A stretch of DNA of 64,000 nt from Rickettsiales endosymbiont of Stachyamoeba lipophora (GTDB taxonomy: Bacteria > Pseudomonadota > Alphaproteobacteria > Rickettsiales > 33-17), in contig NZ_CP033611.1 of assembly GCF_003932735.1 (NCBI RefSeq), forward strand, positions 896,156 through 960,155. Direction: 5' to 3'. A program made the position numbers and the translations under genes. Within the stretch, counting starts at the first letter, position 1, and each line of letters opens with the position of its first letter. Positions 8,467 to 17,653 of the stretch are shown here, piece by piece. A model generated the notes under the pieces. The model was not told where the DNA came from and did not search any database. It worked only from the letters and a program-made list of their open reading frames with translations.

Positions 8467-8960
8467 TTAAGCTTCTCTATTAAATAAGCCGCTCACTTTT
8501 ATTAAAGCCGAATAAACACCTCCGTGGGAAACTATTAAACGATGGGAATAACCCTCTAATATTTCTGAAAGGTGCTTAATAATTCTTGTGGTAAATTCAT
8601 CTGCACTTTCAGCTCCACTGGAGATAGTAAGACCGCTCGCCCAGTTATTTTCAAGCAATTAAATGCTTTTTAATGTCTCTTCTCATTCCCTGAAATTACA
8701 TTCTTTTAGCCATCGTGGGTAATAATATTAATATTGAATTGCTTTGCTATAATTTCTGCAGTTTTAGATGCTCTTTTTAAAGGACTGAAGCTAATAAAGT
8801 TAGTTACTAAGGATTTTTGCCGCTCAATGGGCTTGATTTATACCATTTTGATTTAAAAAGGTATATCAGTTTTTCTCACTAGGCATCCTTCCACATTCCA
8901 ATTTGTTTGACCGTGACGAATAAAATAGAAAGAATTTAAAGGTAATATAGTGGCAGTCAT
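8467..8960 (-). pseudogene. Broken histidine phosphatase (phosphoglycerate mutase-like)
   Basis: Read on the minus strand from an ATG at 8960, the first segment gives FYFIRHGQTNWNVEG, the catalytic RHG motif. A second segment reads ISFSPLKRASKTAEIIA, and a third (near 8690) reads LKECNFRE followed by TGA where a tryptophan codon is expected. The last open part (8658-8467) contains RLIVSHGGVYSALI with the second catalytic histidine. At least one frame change and one stop codon separate these pieces, so the gene is dead. The family is histidine phosphatase; the original substrate is unknown. Confidence 0.85.
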
Positions 8961-9032
8961 TTTAAGTATTGTATAATATTTCAGCTTCAATATCTGGTTA
9001 TTTTGCTATCATAATCAAATATTGAAACATAA

Positions 9033-9920
9033 TTATTCTGAATGTGCAGTTGCTGTAGATTGGTACATAGGGGTGATATTGATCCGAACTCTTTTAAGAT
9101 TTCTAGGATCGGCATCAATAATTTCAAAATCACATCCTAATGGATTATGAATTATAGTACCTTTTTTAGGAACTTCACCACTTAGTAAGAAAATTAATCC
9201 TGCTAAAGTTTCGCAATCTTCTTCTTCACCATCAAAAATATTCATGCCTAGTGTCTCTTCAAGGTTTTTGATAGAGATCCTTGCGTTGGCTTCATAGATG
9301 TTATCATGTAAGCGGATGATTTCTGGCTCTTCCATCTTATCATGTTCATCATCGATAGTACCTACAATTTGCTCTAACAAGTCTTCAATGGTAACTAGTC
9401 CTGATACGCTACCATATTCATCAAGCACGATGGCCATATGAGTACGATTGCTACGCATTTTAACAAGCAGGTCTAATATCCGCATGCTAGGTACAGCAAA
9501 AAGTAATGGTCGAATAATGTCTGATAAGCTATAAGGCTTACGACCAGTTATTTGAGGTAGCAAATCTTTCATATGCACAAAACCAATAATATTATCAAGC
9601 TGCTGATCATAAATTGGAAGGCGTGCATATTCTTGTTCTATAGCTATATCCAGAATATCATTTAGTTCTGCGCTAGCATTAACAGCGATGATATCATTTC
9701 TAGGAATCATAATATCTTCAACGGTTAATGACCCAAATTCAATAATATTGTGTAATAATAACCTACCTTCTAAATGGGTAATTTTATTACCTTTATCATA
9801 AGCTTTAATAAGCTCGATAACTAACTCATCAACCGTTTTAGGCTTGAGAGGTTTTTTTAAAATTTTATTGAAAAAAGAGGTTAGAAAATTAAAGTTAATA
9901 AGACTCGGGTGATCCTTCAT
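9033..9920 (-). CDS. corC: Hemolysin C/CorC-type CBS-domain protein
   Basis: The 295-residue protein has an N-terminal extension, then two CBS domains (from VEDIMIPRNDIIAV, about residue 78, through YGSVSGLVTIEDLLEQIVG, about 190). A C-terminal CorC/HlyC transporter-associated domain follows (from about 210). Rickettsial relatives are called TlyC and have been linked to haemolysis, while CorC homologues modulate Mg/Co efflux; which applies here is open. There is no membrane segment, so it is likely cytosolic or peripheral. It is divergent from the gene at 10020. Confidence 0.9.
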   Translation of the reverse strand: MKDHPSLINFNFLTSFFNKILKKPLKPKTVDELVIELIKAYDKGNKITHLEGRLLLHNIIEFGSLTVEDIMIPRNDIIAVNASAELNDILDIAIEQEYARLPIYDQQLDNIIGFVHMKDLLPQITGRKPYSLSDIIRPLLFAVPSMRILDLLVKMRSNRTHMAIVLDEYGSVSGLVTIEDLLEQIVGTIDDEHDKMEEPEIIRLHDNIYEANARISIKNLEETLGMNIFDGEEEDCETLAGLIFLLSGEVPKKGTIIHNPLGCDFEIIDADPRNLKRVRINITPMYQSTATAHSE

Positions 9921-10019
9921 AAATAATAAAAATTAAGTTTAACTTCATTTAATTATACTGGATAATAATTCTATTGGAAGCTATATTTTTTGTTTATCAA
10001 GCGGAGCAGGATTATTTTT

Positions 10020-10586
10020 ATGAAGTTAATGATTTTAGCGATGATTATGTTGCTATTAAGAGTAGAAAATATGTTGGCGCAAGAATTTGTAGGCTATACT
10101 CAACTTAATGATCAAGCTTTAGAAGATATAAAAATTATAGGTTCCGCCAAAATAAGTAATTCAACTTTTAGAAATCTTGAAATTATTGGTGCAGTAGAAA
10201 TAGAAAATGTAAAAGTGCAAAATAAATTGAATATTATTGGGCCCATATTAAAATCGAAAACGCTCAATGCACCTTATGCAGAGATAGCAGGTTCTTTTCA
10301 AGGTGATAATATTTTAATAGAGCATCTTAAAGTAGCTGGTGATATACATGCTAGTAATTCTATTTTCAAAAAATTGGAATTTACTGGGGACTATATAAAT
10401 CTAGTAAGTTCAAAAGTTGAACGCTTAAAAATTTATTCACAGGAAAACGGGAGTGAGGTTAAACAAATAAGGCTTAATTTAAAAAATAGTGCAATTGAGC
10501 AGGAAATTGAGACTATAGGCCATAATAAAATTATAATTTTTAAAGAAGCGTTGTCTATCAATGATATCATAGAATCAACAAAGTAA
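10020..10586 (+). CDS. Exported protein with short beta-solenoid-like repeats
   Basis: No family is recognised. The start at 10020 gives a clear signal peptide (MKLMILAMIMLLLRVENMLA then QEF), with AGCAGG upstream. The mature part alternates short beta-like stretches with about 20-residue spacing (IKIIGSAKISNSTFRNLEII, VEIENVKVQNKLNII, AEIAGSFQGDNILIEHLKV, DIHASNSIFKKLEFTGDY). This pattern resembles small right-handed beta-helix or bactofilin-like folds. The predicted location is periplasm or cell surface. It converges with pth, with three bases between their stop codons. Confidence 0.7.
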   Translation: MKLMILAMIMLLLRVENMLAQEFVGYTQLNDQALEDIKIIGSAKISNSTFRNLEIIGAVEIENVKVQNKLNIIGPILKSKTLNAPYAEIAGSFQGDNILIEHLKVAGDIHASNSIFKKLEFTGDYINLVSSKVERLKIYSQENGSEVKQIRLNLKNSAIEQEIETIGHNKIIIFKEALSINDIIESTK

Positions 10587-10589
10587 ATT

Positions 10590-11156
10590 TTAATTAAATT
10601 CACGAAGCTTAGAAGTAAATATACTGAGTTCTTTATCTAATAATAAAGTAATATTCTCACCTATTTTAGGAAAATTATCGTTTATTAAGACTTCTAACTC
10701 TTGCTGTGAGAAGTTGCTTAAAACGTAATCTGATATATTAGTTGATCTGCCTACACCGAAACGTATACGATAATAATTATTGCCTATTAAGCTATCAATA
10801 GACTTAATGCCATTATGGCCGCCACTGCCTCCTCCAAATTTAGCTTTAATTTTGCCAAAAGGTAGATCGATTTCATCGTGGCAAACAATTATATCTTCTG
10901 GCTTAATCTTATAGAAGGTCATAGCTTTTTGGATAGCTTTACCGGAGAGATTCATATAGGTTTGGGGTTTGAGTAAAATAATTTTTTGATTTTGTAGAGT
11001 TATGGATTCTACTTCGGCATCAAATTTATTTTGATAGCTGGGTTTTGAAAGGTTATTAATATACATTTGTAGGTAATCAATAAATAAAAAACCTACATTA
11101 TGCCTTGTAAAAGTATAAGAAGGCCCTGGATTTCCAAGGCCTACTATCATTTTCAT
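10590..11156 (-). CDS. pth: Peptidyl-tRNA hydrolase
   Basis: Releases tRNA from peptidyl-tRNA dropped by ribosomes. The 188-residue protein has the family N terminus VGLGNPGPSYTFTRHNVGF with N9 and H19. It also has the HDEIDLPFGKIK segment carrying the catalytic aspartate and GGSGGHNGIKSI. It lies 23 bases downstream of rplY on the same strand, the conserved rplY-pth pairing. Confidence 0.97.
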   Translation of the reverse strand: MKMIVGLGNPGPSYTFTRHNVGFLFIDYLQMYINNLSKPSYQNKFDAEVESITLQNQKIILLKPQTYMNLSGKAIQKAMTFYKIKPEDIIVCHDEIDLPFGKIKAKFGGGSGGHNGIKSIDSLIGNNYYRIRFGVGRSTNISDYVLSNFSQQELEVLINDNFPKIGENITLLLDKELSIFTSKLREFN

Positions 11157-11179
11157 AATTTATAAAGTCCGTAAACTAA

Positions 11180-11788
11180 TTATTCTGCTGAGCCGGCGGC
11201 CTGTTCCTGTGCCTCATCTTCGCTGCCACGACCTACAATGGTAACTAATGTAATGTTTTCATGGCCTGCAAATTTTGCACCTTTTGGAAGTTTAAGATCT
11301 TCCATATGAATGCTATTATTAATATTAAGATCGGCTAAATCAATATCAATCTGAGCTGGAATAGTCATTGGGTTGCATAATAATTCTATCTCACGACGAA
11401 CAATATTTACTACCCCGCCACGTTTAACGCCAAGAGATTTATCTTGGTTGATGAAATGTAGTGGTACGTGTACTTTAATCTCAGCATCCGTAGAAACAAA
11501 CATAAAATCCATATGTTCAATTTTATCAGTTACTGGGTGATATTGTACTATATAAGGAATAGCGAGATGCTTTTTTCCTTTAACTTCTATGTTAAGCAAT
11601 TTAGACATGAAGCCGCCCTTGCGTGAACGAAGAGTTATTTCATGCTCATTAATTGCAAGATTAATATTTTCTTTACCATGGCCATACACTATTGCAGGGA
11701 CCATGCCGTTTCTTCTTAATTCTCTAGCAGCGCCTTTGCCCATTTCTTCGCGCAGTTCTGCTGCTAATGTATCAATTTCAGTACTCAT
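11180..11788 (-). CDS. rplY: 50S ribosomal protein L25/general stress protein Ctc
   Basis: The 202-residue protein is the long, two-domain form of L25: an N-terminal 5S rRNA-binding domain (LAAELREEMGKGAARELRRN...) and a C-terminal Ctc/TL5 beta domain. Lysine and glycine residues of the RNA-binding loop (KGGFMSKLL) are present. A strong AAGGAG precedes the ATG. It is probably cotranscribed with prs upstream and pth downstream. Confidence 0.96.
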   Translation of the reverse strand: MSTEIDTLAAELREEMGKGAARELRRNGMVPAIVYGHGKENINLAINEHEITLRSRKGGFMSKLLNIEVKGKKHLAIPYIVQYHPVTDKIEHMDFMFVSTDAEIKVHVPLHFINQDKSLGVKRGGVVNIVRREIELLCNPMTIPAQIDIDLADLNINNSIHMEDLKLPKGAKFAGHENITLVTIVGRGSEDEAQEQAAGSAE

Positions 11789-11818
11789 TAAGTGACTCCT
11801 TAAAACAAATTTTACGTT

Positions 11819-12745
11819 TTAATCAAATAAGCTTGCTATTGATGTTTCTTCAGATACCCTTTTTATAACTTCTGCTAGAAGTGGGGCAACTGAGACCACC
11901 CTTATTTTTTTATTATTTAAATTTTGGTGAGGTATAGTATCTGTAATGATTAAATTTTTCAATTGCGAATTTAAAATTCTTTCATGAGCATTTTGTGAAA
12001 AAACTCCATGTGTCGCGTAAGCATTAACAGATTTAGCCCCCTGGTCCAATAAAGCTTGAGCTGCATTGCACAATGTTCCTGCTGAATCTACAATATCATC
12101 AACTAAGATGCAATCTTTTCCTTTGATGTTTCCTATGATGTTCATTACTTCGGAAAGTCCTGGCTTTTCTCTTCTTTTGTCGACAATTGCTAGATCAACA
12201 TTCAATTTTGATGCAAAATTTCTTGCTCTTACCACTCCTCCTACATCAGGAGAAACTATAGTTAAGTTTTTAGTATCAAAATGACTTATAATATCATTAA
12301 TCAATACTGGCAAGGCTTTAATATTATCAACGGGAATATCAAAAAATCCCTGTACCTGCTCTGCGTGTAGATCTACCATAATAACTTTATCAGCTCCAGC
12401 AGTAGCAATTAGGTTGGCAACTAACTTAGCTGAAATGGGAGTTCTTGGTTGTACCCTTCGGTCTTGTCTTGCATACCCGAAATAAGGAATAACTGCCGAA
12501 ATACGTTTTGCAGAAGATCGTTTTAAAGCGTCAATGCAGATAAGTAATTCCATTATATGGTCATTGGTTGGAGTGCAGGTAGATTGAACAACAAATACAT
12601 CTTTCCCACGAACATGCTCATGGATTTCTACAAAAATCTCGCCATCTGCAAAATATTTAATACCTGCCTGAAGTAAATTTATACCTAAATAGCTTGCCAT
12701 ATGTTGGCTTAAAAGTTTATTACTATTCCCAGCTAAAATATGCAT
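11819..12745 (-). CDS. prs: Ribose-phosphate pyrophosphokinase
   Basis: Makes PRPP from ribose 5-phosphate and ATP for nucleotide, NAD, histidine and tryptophan synthesis. The 308-residue protein has the ATP-loop region ([15 protein letters not shown]), the metal-binding [12 protein letters not shown] and the PRPP loop DDIVDSAGT. Its N terminus ([20 protein letters not shown]) is normal. It is the first gene of prs-rplY-pth on the minus strand and is divergent from the dsbA-like gene. Confidence 0.96.
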   Translation of the reverse strand: MHILAGNSNKLLSQHMASYLGINLLQAGIKYFADGEIFVEIHEHVRGKDVFVVQSTCTPTNDHIMELLICIDALKRSSAKRISAVIPYFGYARQDRRVQPRTPISAKLVANLIATAGADKVIMVDLHAEQVQGFFDIPVDNIKALPVLINDIISHFDTKNLTIVSPDVGGVVRARNFASKLNVDLAIVDKRREKPGLSEVMNIIGNIKGKDCILVDDIVDSAGTLCNAAQALLDQGAKSVNAYATHGVFSQNAHERILNSQLKNLIITDTIPHQNLNNKKIRVVSVAPLLAEVIKRVSEETSIASLFD

Positions 12746-12910
12746 ATTTATACAATTTATTCTTCTAGAGCATAACTAAAATGAATTAATATATTGCAAT
12801 ATATTAAAGCAGTTTAATTGTTAAAACCTCTTGCTTTTAGCACATTTAGTTAATATTGTAAACATTAAACAAATTAAATTAATCGCAATATAATAAAAGG
12901 CCGGTTTGAT

Positions 12911-13516
12911 ATGAACAAGTTAATTAAGTTGTTATCTTTAATTATAATGCTGTCTAATTTATCAGTTGCCGATAATATTCAGCCTGCAAGCAAGTATTTA
13001 GGTTTTATTGATCAAGATATAATACTTGGTAATCCTTCATCTAAGAAATACTTAATAGTGTATTCATCCTTATCTTGCCCGCATTGTTCGGATTTTTATA
13101 ATAAAATATTTCCCAAACTTAAAAGTGAGTTGATTGATACTAATAAAATTGCTTTTGCTAATCGTAGTTTTATTTCGGATCGTGTAAGTCTTGCAGGAAC
13201 GATGCTAGCTATGTGCAATGGTAACGAAAATTATTATACAATGCTTAAAGTGCTATATTCCAAATCAGACTATTGGGTAGTAAATCCAAATTATTTACAA
13301 ATATTGGAAAAGCTAGCTAACTTAGGTGGTATTAACTCTGAACGGTTTCATAAGTGTGTCAATGATCAAGCATTGCAGACACGCCTGGTAGATAGCCAAA
13401 AAGCTGCGCTGAATGAGTTAAATATAAGTGCTATCCCTGCTTTTATCATTAATGGTAAAGTTCTTGTAGGTTTGCTTGACTATAAAAGAATTAAAGAGGA
13501 GCTTAATATTGAATAA
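12911..13516 (+). CDS. DsbA-family thiol:disulfide oxidoreductase
   Basis: A 201-residue exported thioredoxin-fold protein. A signal peptide (LIKLLSLIIMLSNLSVA) is followed by SSLSCPHCSDFY, a CPHC active site identical to that of DsbA. A helical insertion and the cis-proline loop SAIPAFIINGKV come next. It probably forms disulfides in periplasmic proteins. Its last codons overlap the beginning of the ATP synthase operon, so it may be cotranscribed with atpI. DsbA-like paralogues are common in Rickettsiales; orthology to a specific one is not assigned. Confidence 0.88.
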   Translation: MNKLIKLLSLIIMLSNLSVADNIQPASKYLGFIDQDIILGNPSSKKYLIVYSSLSCPHCSDFYNKIFPKLKSELIDTNKIAFANRSFISDRVSLAGTMLAMCNGNENYYTMLKVLYSKSDYWVVNPNYLQILEKLANLGGINSERFHKCVNDQALQTRLVDSQKAALNELNISAIPAFIINGKVLVGLLDYKRIKEELNIE

Positions 13517-13769
13517 GCAAAACTCCGATGATATCGAACAACTTGAGCAAAGAATAAAAAATTTAGAAAAAAAACTTACAAGAAAAAATATCAAAAAACC
13601 TGATGAATTAAAAAATTTAGCGCTAGATTTTATAGCAATGCTGTTGATAGCGGCTTTTTTAGGATATTTTATTGATAAATCATTTGACACCGCGCCAATT
13701 TTTTTATTGATTTCAATACTATTTGGGTTTATCTCTGGAGTATGGCAAATTATTCAAAAAATTAAATAA
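13509..13769 (+). CDS. atpI: AtpI-type accessory protein of the F0F1 ATPase
   Basis: A small protein with an N-terminal coiled-coil (IEQLEQRIKNLEKKL) and two membrane helices (LALDFIAMLLIAAFLGYFID and FLLISILFGFISGVWQII), typical of the AtpI/Q family encoded ahead of atpB. A TTG at 13509 is chosen because AGAGGAG lies six bases upstream; a longer TTG-initiated frame at 13476 lacks such a signal. The gene abuts atpB directly. Confidence 0.82.
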   Translation: MNKQNSDDIEQLEQRIKNLEKKLTRKNIKKPDELKNLALDFIAMLLIAAFLGYFIDKSFDTAPIFLLISILFGFISGVWQIIQKIK

Positions 13770-14501
13770 ATGTCTGGCAGCGATCCGTTACATCAATTTG
13801 AAATAAAAAAACTATTAGACATAAACCTGTTTGGTTATGATATTAGCTTTACTAATTCCTCACTCTTCATGTTATTAGCAAGTGTTATTTCCATCATTTT
13901 TTTATTATCTGCAGTAAAAAATGCACGTTTAGTGCCACATAGATTGCAAATTTTAGGAGAATCTTTGTATGGTTTTATTGAAAATTTAATAGAGGATAAT
14001 ATTGGGGAAGAAGGTAAAAAATTTATACCTTTAGTTTTTTCAGTATTTATCTTTGTATTAATGGCTAACTTACTTGGCATGCTACCATATGGATTTACGG
14101 CCACTAGTCATATAATTGTTACTTTTACTCTTGCAAGCATTGTATTTTTTACTGTTACAATTTATGGATTTATACGCAATGGGGTTAGTTTTTTATCAAT
14201 TTTCTTACCTTCTGGTACACCCCTTTGGCTTGCGCCTCTAATGATTTTAATTGAATTTTTTACTTTTTTGGCAAGACCGTTTACTTTGGCAATTCGTTTA
14301 GCTGGTAATATGATGGCGGGACATGTGCTTATGAAAGTTCTTGCGTCATTTGTAATTGGTTTGGGAATATATTTGGGATGGGTGCCACTTCCTCTTATGG
14401 TAATAATCGCAGGATTTGAAATTTTTGTATCAATATTACAAGCTTATATATTTACAATATTAACCTGTGTATATTTAAATAGCGTAATACATTTACATTA
14501 A
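13770..14501 (+). CDS. atpB: ATP synthase F0 subunit a
   Basis: The 243-residue polytopic protein forms the proton half-channels against the c ring. The essential arginine lies in [13 protein letters not shown], and [15 protein letters not shown] is also typical. The start codon follows the atpI stop immediately. F1 genes are absent here, consistent with the alphaproteobacterial habit of separating the F0 and F1 operons. Confidence 0.96.
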   Translation: MSGSDPLHQFEIKKLLDINLFGYDISFTNSSLFMLLASVISIIFLLSAVKNARLVPHRLQILGESLYGFIENLIEDNIGEEGKKFIPLVFSVFIFVLMANLLGMLPYGFTATSHIIVTFTLASIVFFTVTIYGFIRNGVSFLSIFLPSGTPLWLAPLMILIEFFTFLARPFTLAIRLAGNMMAGHVLMKVLASFVIGLGIYLGWVPLPLMVIIAGFEIFVSILQAYIFTILTCVYLNSVIHLH

Positions 14502-14549
14502 TTTACCAATACTCAGTGAAATAATCTGCTTTGGTAAATTGGTGTAAAT
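14491..14549 (+). promoter_or_regulatory. Long intercistronic hairpin between atpB and atpE
   Basis: Arms 14491-14509 and 14531-14549 pair over 19 consecutive positions (17 Watson-Crick, two G-U) around a 21-base loop. The left arm covers the atpB stop codon, and the right arm ends 17 bases before the atpE ribosome-binding site. There is no T run, so it is not an ordinary terminator. An RNA processing or stability element that raises atpE output relative to atpB is the likely role. Confidence 0.7.
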
Positions 14550-14582
14550 AAAACTTGGAAACTTTTAAAGGAGTTTATTATT

Positions 14583-14807
14583 ATGGATGCTCAATCAATG
14601 AAATATATTGCTATTGGTCTTATGGCTATTGGTATGTTTGGTGCTGCAATGGGGGTGGGTAATATTTTTACTGCACTTTTAAATGCTATTGCTCGCAATC
14701 CTGCCGTAGAAGCTAAAATGTCTGGCAGAGCGCTACTCGGTGCTGCAATGGTAGAAGCAATGGGAATATTTGCTTTAGTAGTTGCTTTCATTTTAATCTA
14801 TAGTTAG
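14583..14807 (+). CDS. atpE: ATP synthase F0 subunit c
   Basis: A 74-residue double-helix hairpin proteolipid of the rotating c ring. The ion-binding carboxylate is E58 (AMVEAMGIFALVVAF), and the polar loop ARNPAVEAKM lies at 37-46. The ligand residues look proton-type rather than sodium-type, but this is inference. AAAGGAG is placed nine bases ahead of the ATG, stronger than for its neighbours and fitting the high copy number of this subunit. Confidence 0.96.
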   Translation: MDAQSMKYIAIGLMAIGMFGAAMGVGNIFTALLNAIARNPAVEAKMSGRALLGAAMVEAMGIFALVVAFILIYS

Positions 14808-14833
14808 TACTATAGCCTTATTGAGGAGTTATC

Positions 14834-15331
14834 ATGCCGCAGCTTGATTTGTCTACTTATCTATCTCAGGTTTTTTGGCTAATTGTAGCATTTGGCCTGT
14901 TGTTTGCGTTCTTATGTTACTATATAACTCCTCATCTTGGCGGTATAATAAAAAATCGTGGAGATAAAATCAAATCTGATTTACTTCAGGCTGAACAGCT
15001 TAAAAAAAATGCTAAATCATTAGATGATAATATTGAAGTAGAAATCAGAAATGCTCACAAGGCAGCAAACCAGAGAATTACAAAAGCAGTTCAGGAATGC
15101 CAAGAAAAATTGGCAGAATCTATGATTGAGAAAGAAAATGAAATAGTAGAAAAAGCCTTACTTTCTGAAAATAAAATAAACAAATTTATCGAAGAATCAA
15201 AAGATAATATTGATGAATTGGTACATGCTATTGCGCAAACTATTACAGAAAGATTGCTTAGTAAGCCGGTTAGTCGGCATGATATAACTAATCAAATTAA
15301 ATTAGCTCAAAAACTTGTAAAGAAGACTTGA
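14834..15331 (+). CDS. atpF': ATP synthase F0 subunit b'
   Basis: A 165-residue peripheral-stalk subunit with one N-terminal membrane helix (VFWLIVAFGLLFAFLCYYI) followed by a long charged coiled coil. The order directly after atpE and before a second b-type gene identifies it as the diverged b' subunit found in alphaproteobacteria and photosynthetic bacteria. GAGGAG precedes the ATG. Confidence 0.92.
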   Translation: MPQLDLSTYLSQVFWLIVAFGLLFAFLCYYITPHLGGIIKNRGDKIKSDLLQAEQLKKNAKSLDDNIEVEIRNAHKAANQRITKAVQECQEKLAESMIEKENEIVEKALLSENKINKFIEESKDNIDELVHAIAQTITERLLSKPVSRHDITNQIKLAQKLVKKT

Positions 15332-15374
15332 AATTACTATATAATCAATAAATAGAAAACATATAGGAAATAAC

Positions 15375-15860
15375 ATGATTAAATTTGATGAAACTTTTTG
15401 GGTAGGTATTTCGGTTTTATTATTTGTTGGTTTGGTTTTTAAGCCAATCCAAAAGTTATTAAAAAAATACATTGATAATAGAATAACCGAGGTGCAGAAT
15501 CAGCTTGCTGAAGCTGAGCAACTTAAACGCGATGCTGAAGAACTGTTAACCAAGTATCTTCAAAAACAACAAGATATCGAAAATGAGATTAAAAAGCTTT
15601 ATGAAAATGCTGAAAAAGAAATAAAGAAAATTCATGAAACTGCTGAAAATAATTTATTGGCAACTCTGAAGCAAAAATCAGAACAGGCTATACAAAGAAT
15701 AAACCAATATGAAACCACTATTCTTACAGAAGTACGTAATCAGGCAGTTGAAATAGCTTTTTTAGCGATAAAAAGTATTATTCGTGAAAGAATGAGTATA
15801 GAGGATTCTGAAAAGCTTCTAGATTCTGTTATTAATGATCTGGATAACCGGATAAATTAA
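15375..15860 (+). CDS. atpF: ATP synthase F0 subunit b
   Basis: A 161-residue stalk subunit with an N-terminal helix (FWVGISVLLFVGLVF) and a heptad-rich charged stalk (from about residue 30 to 130), ending in a helix like that which contacts subunit delta. It is paired with b' upstream. Its stop codon lies only five bases before a glycosyltransferase gene, so transcription may read through into it. Confidence 0.93.
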   Translation: MIKFDETFWVGISVLLFVGLVFKPIQKLLKKYIDNRITEVQNQLAEAEQLKRDAEELLTKYLQKQQDIENEIKKLYENAEKEIKKIHETAENNLLATLKQKSEQAIQRINQYETTILTEVRNQAVEIAFLAIKSIIRERMSIEDSEKLLDSVINDLDNRIN

Positions 15861-15865
15861 TATTT

Positions 15866-17653
15866 GTGTTAGAATTAAAATTAAAAGATTTAAGTAAATT
15901 ATATAATTTGCTTAGTTCTAAAAGTTTTTTCTCTCTAGAAAAATTTAACGATATAGTTGCTAATCATACACTAGAAAAAAGTGTTAATTTAAATTATCTT
16001 GTATCTAATGATCTTCTTAATAAGGAAGATTACATTGAATTAGCTGGAAAACAGGCTAATTACAGTTTCAGCTTAAATATAAAACACGATCACAATTTGT
16101 TAAGTAATTTTTTTTCAACAGAAGATTATATTAGCCATAGTTTTTTATGTTTTAACTATCATGATAGTTTTATAATTTACCTTTCTGACTTTAATGACGA
16201 GCTAGAAGAGAAATGTAATCAAAACTTTAGTAACTATCAAATATATCTTACGGATAGGCAGCTAATTAACCAGTTTATTGTAAACTATCTGGTTAAAGAT
16301 GATGAAAATATAAGACAGATCTTACCTATATCTCAAAATTTATCAGCAAAGAAATTAGCTAACTTTAGTTATCTAAAGCTGAGTATGGTAGTTGCCTTAA
16401 TAAATACTTTAGGGGTCACCTTCTTGCCTAATTGGCTTGAATATTTATTGTTATTTTTTGGTATTCTATATTTAGCTGAAAATAGTCTTAAACTCATTAC
16501 CGTCTTAAGTGGTTTGGGTGGGTATATTTTAAATAGGTTTCAGCCCAAATATGAAATATTTGATTATCCGGTTTATACCTTGCTTGTACCTCTTTTTAAA
16601 GAAGCAAATATTATTAAGCAGCTAATAGATAGTATTTTACAGCTTAATTATCCAAAGCATAAACTTGATGTAATATTTTTGCTTGAAGAGGGTGATGAAC
16701 TGACTATCAACGAATGTAAAAAATATGTACCTAGCTTTTTTAATATACTAATCCTTCCCGAAAGCTTACCTAAAACTAAACCTAAGGCATTAAATTTTGG
16801 GCTTGTTTTTGCTAAAGGTGAATTTGTTACTATTTATGATGCAGAAGATATTCCTGATCCAGATCAACTTAGAAAAGCAGTAAGTAAGTTCAGTAGATCT
16901 TCAAAGAGGGTAGCTTGCTTACAAGCTAGATTAAATTATTATAATTACGATCATAATCTGCTAACCAAGTTTTTTGCAATTGAATATAGTATTTGGTTTG
17001 ATTTGTTAATACCTGGCCTTTCTGCTTTGAAGTTACCTGTGCCCCTTGGTGGCACAAGTAATCATTTTCGAACGGAAGTGCTAAAAAAAATCGGAGGATG
17101 GGATAGCTATAATGTTACTGAAGATGCTGATTTAGGAATTAGATTGGCTAGAAGTGGCTATAAAACCAAAATAATAGATAGTAAAACTTTAGAAGAAGCA
17201 GTAAGCGTTGTACCCAATTGGCTAGGACAGCGTTCACGTTGGACCAAAGGGTATTATCAAACATTTTTAGTACATTTCTTAGAGCCTTTAAAGTTATTAA
17301 AAGCCATTAAGTTCAAAAGCTTTGTAAGTTTTATGATTTTTGTAGGCATTCAGCCTTTATTATTTTTAATCAACCCATTAATTGTGGTTATCGGTGGATA
17401 TAATAGCATTACGAATAAACATTTTACTTTAACTTGCTTGCCGTCAATCTGTTTAATCAATTTAACTTTAATGGTTACTTTACCTATTTTATTTGCATCA
17501 ATAGTAATAATTAAAAATAAGTGGTTTAAGCTGCTACCTATCATGGTGATTTATCCGTTTTATTTTATTTTACATTCAATTGCAGCCTATAAAGCAGTAA
17601 GAGGGCTAATTAGTAAGCCTTTCTACTGGTATAAAACTAAGCATGGTAGCTAA
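15866..17653 (+). CDS. BcsA-like family 2 glycosyltransferase with an N-terminal GspE-like domain
   Basis: The 595-residue membrane protein has the processive GT2 motifs: LVPLFKEANIIKQLIDSI, the DXD-like DAEDIPDPDQLRKA, ED in NVTEDADLGIRLARSGY and QRSRW in LGQRSRWTKGYYQT. Two hydrophobic helices precede the catalytic domain and several follow it. Residues 1 to about 150 lack transmembrane segments and resemble the N-terminal helical domain of GspE/MshE proteins (VNLNYLVSNDLLNKEDYIELAGKQ). Such enzymes make beta-linked surface glycans; the product here is unknown. The start is GTG. It overlaps the convergent Smr gene by four bases. Confidence 0.85.
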   Translation: MLELKLKDLSKLYNLLSSKSFFSLEKFNDIVANHTLEKSVNLNYLVSNDLLNKEDYIELAGKQANYSFSLNIKHDHNLLSNFFSTEDYISHSFLCFNYHDSFIIYLSDFNDELEEKCNQNFSNYQIYLTDRQLINQFIVNYLVKDDENIRQILPISQNLSAKKLANFSYLKLSMVVALINTLGVTFLPNWLEYLLLFFGILYLAENSLKLITVLSGLGGYILNRFQPKYEIFDYPVYTLLVPLFKEANIIKQLIDSILQLNYPKHKLDVIFLLEEGDELTINECKKYVPSFFNILILPESLPKTKPKALNFGLVFAKGEFVTIYDAEDIPDPDQLRKAVSKFSRSSKRVACLQARLNYYNYDHNLLTKFFAIEYSIWFDLLIPGLSALKLPVPLGGTSNHFRTEVLKKIGGWDSYNVTEDADLGIRLARSGYKTKIIDSKTLEEAVSVVPNWLGQRSRWTKGYYQTFLVHFLEPLKLLKAIKFKSFVSFMIFVGIQPLLFLINPLIVVIGGYNSITNKHFTLTCLPSICLINLTLMVTLPILFASIVIIKNKWFKLLPIMVIYPFYFILHSIAAYKAVRGLISKPFYWYKTKHGS

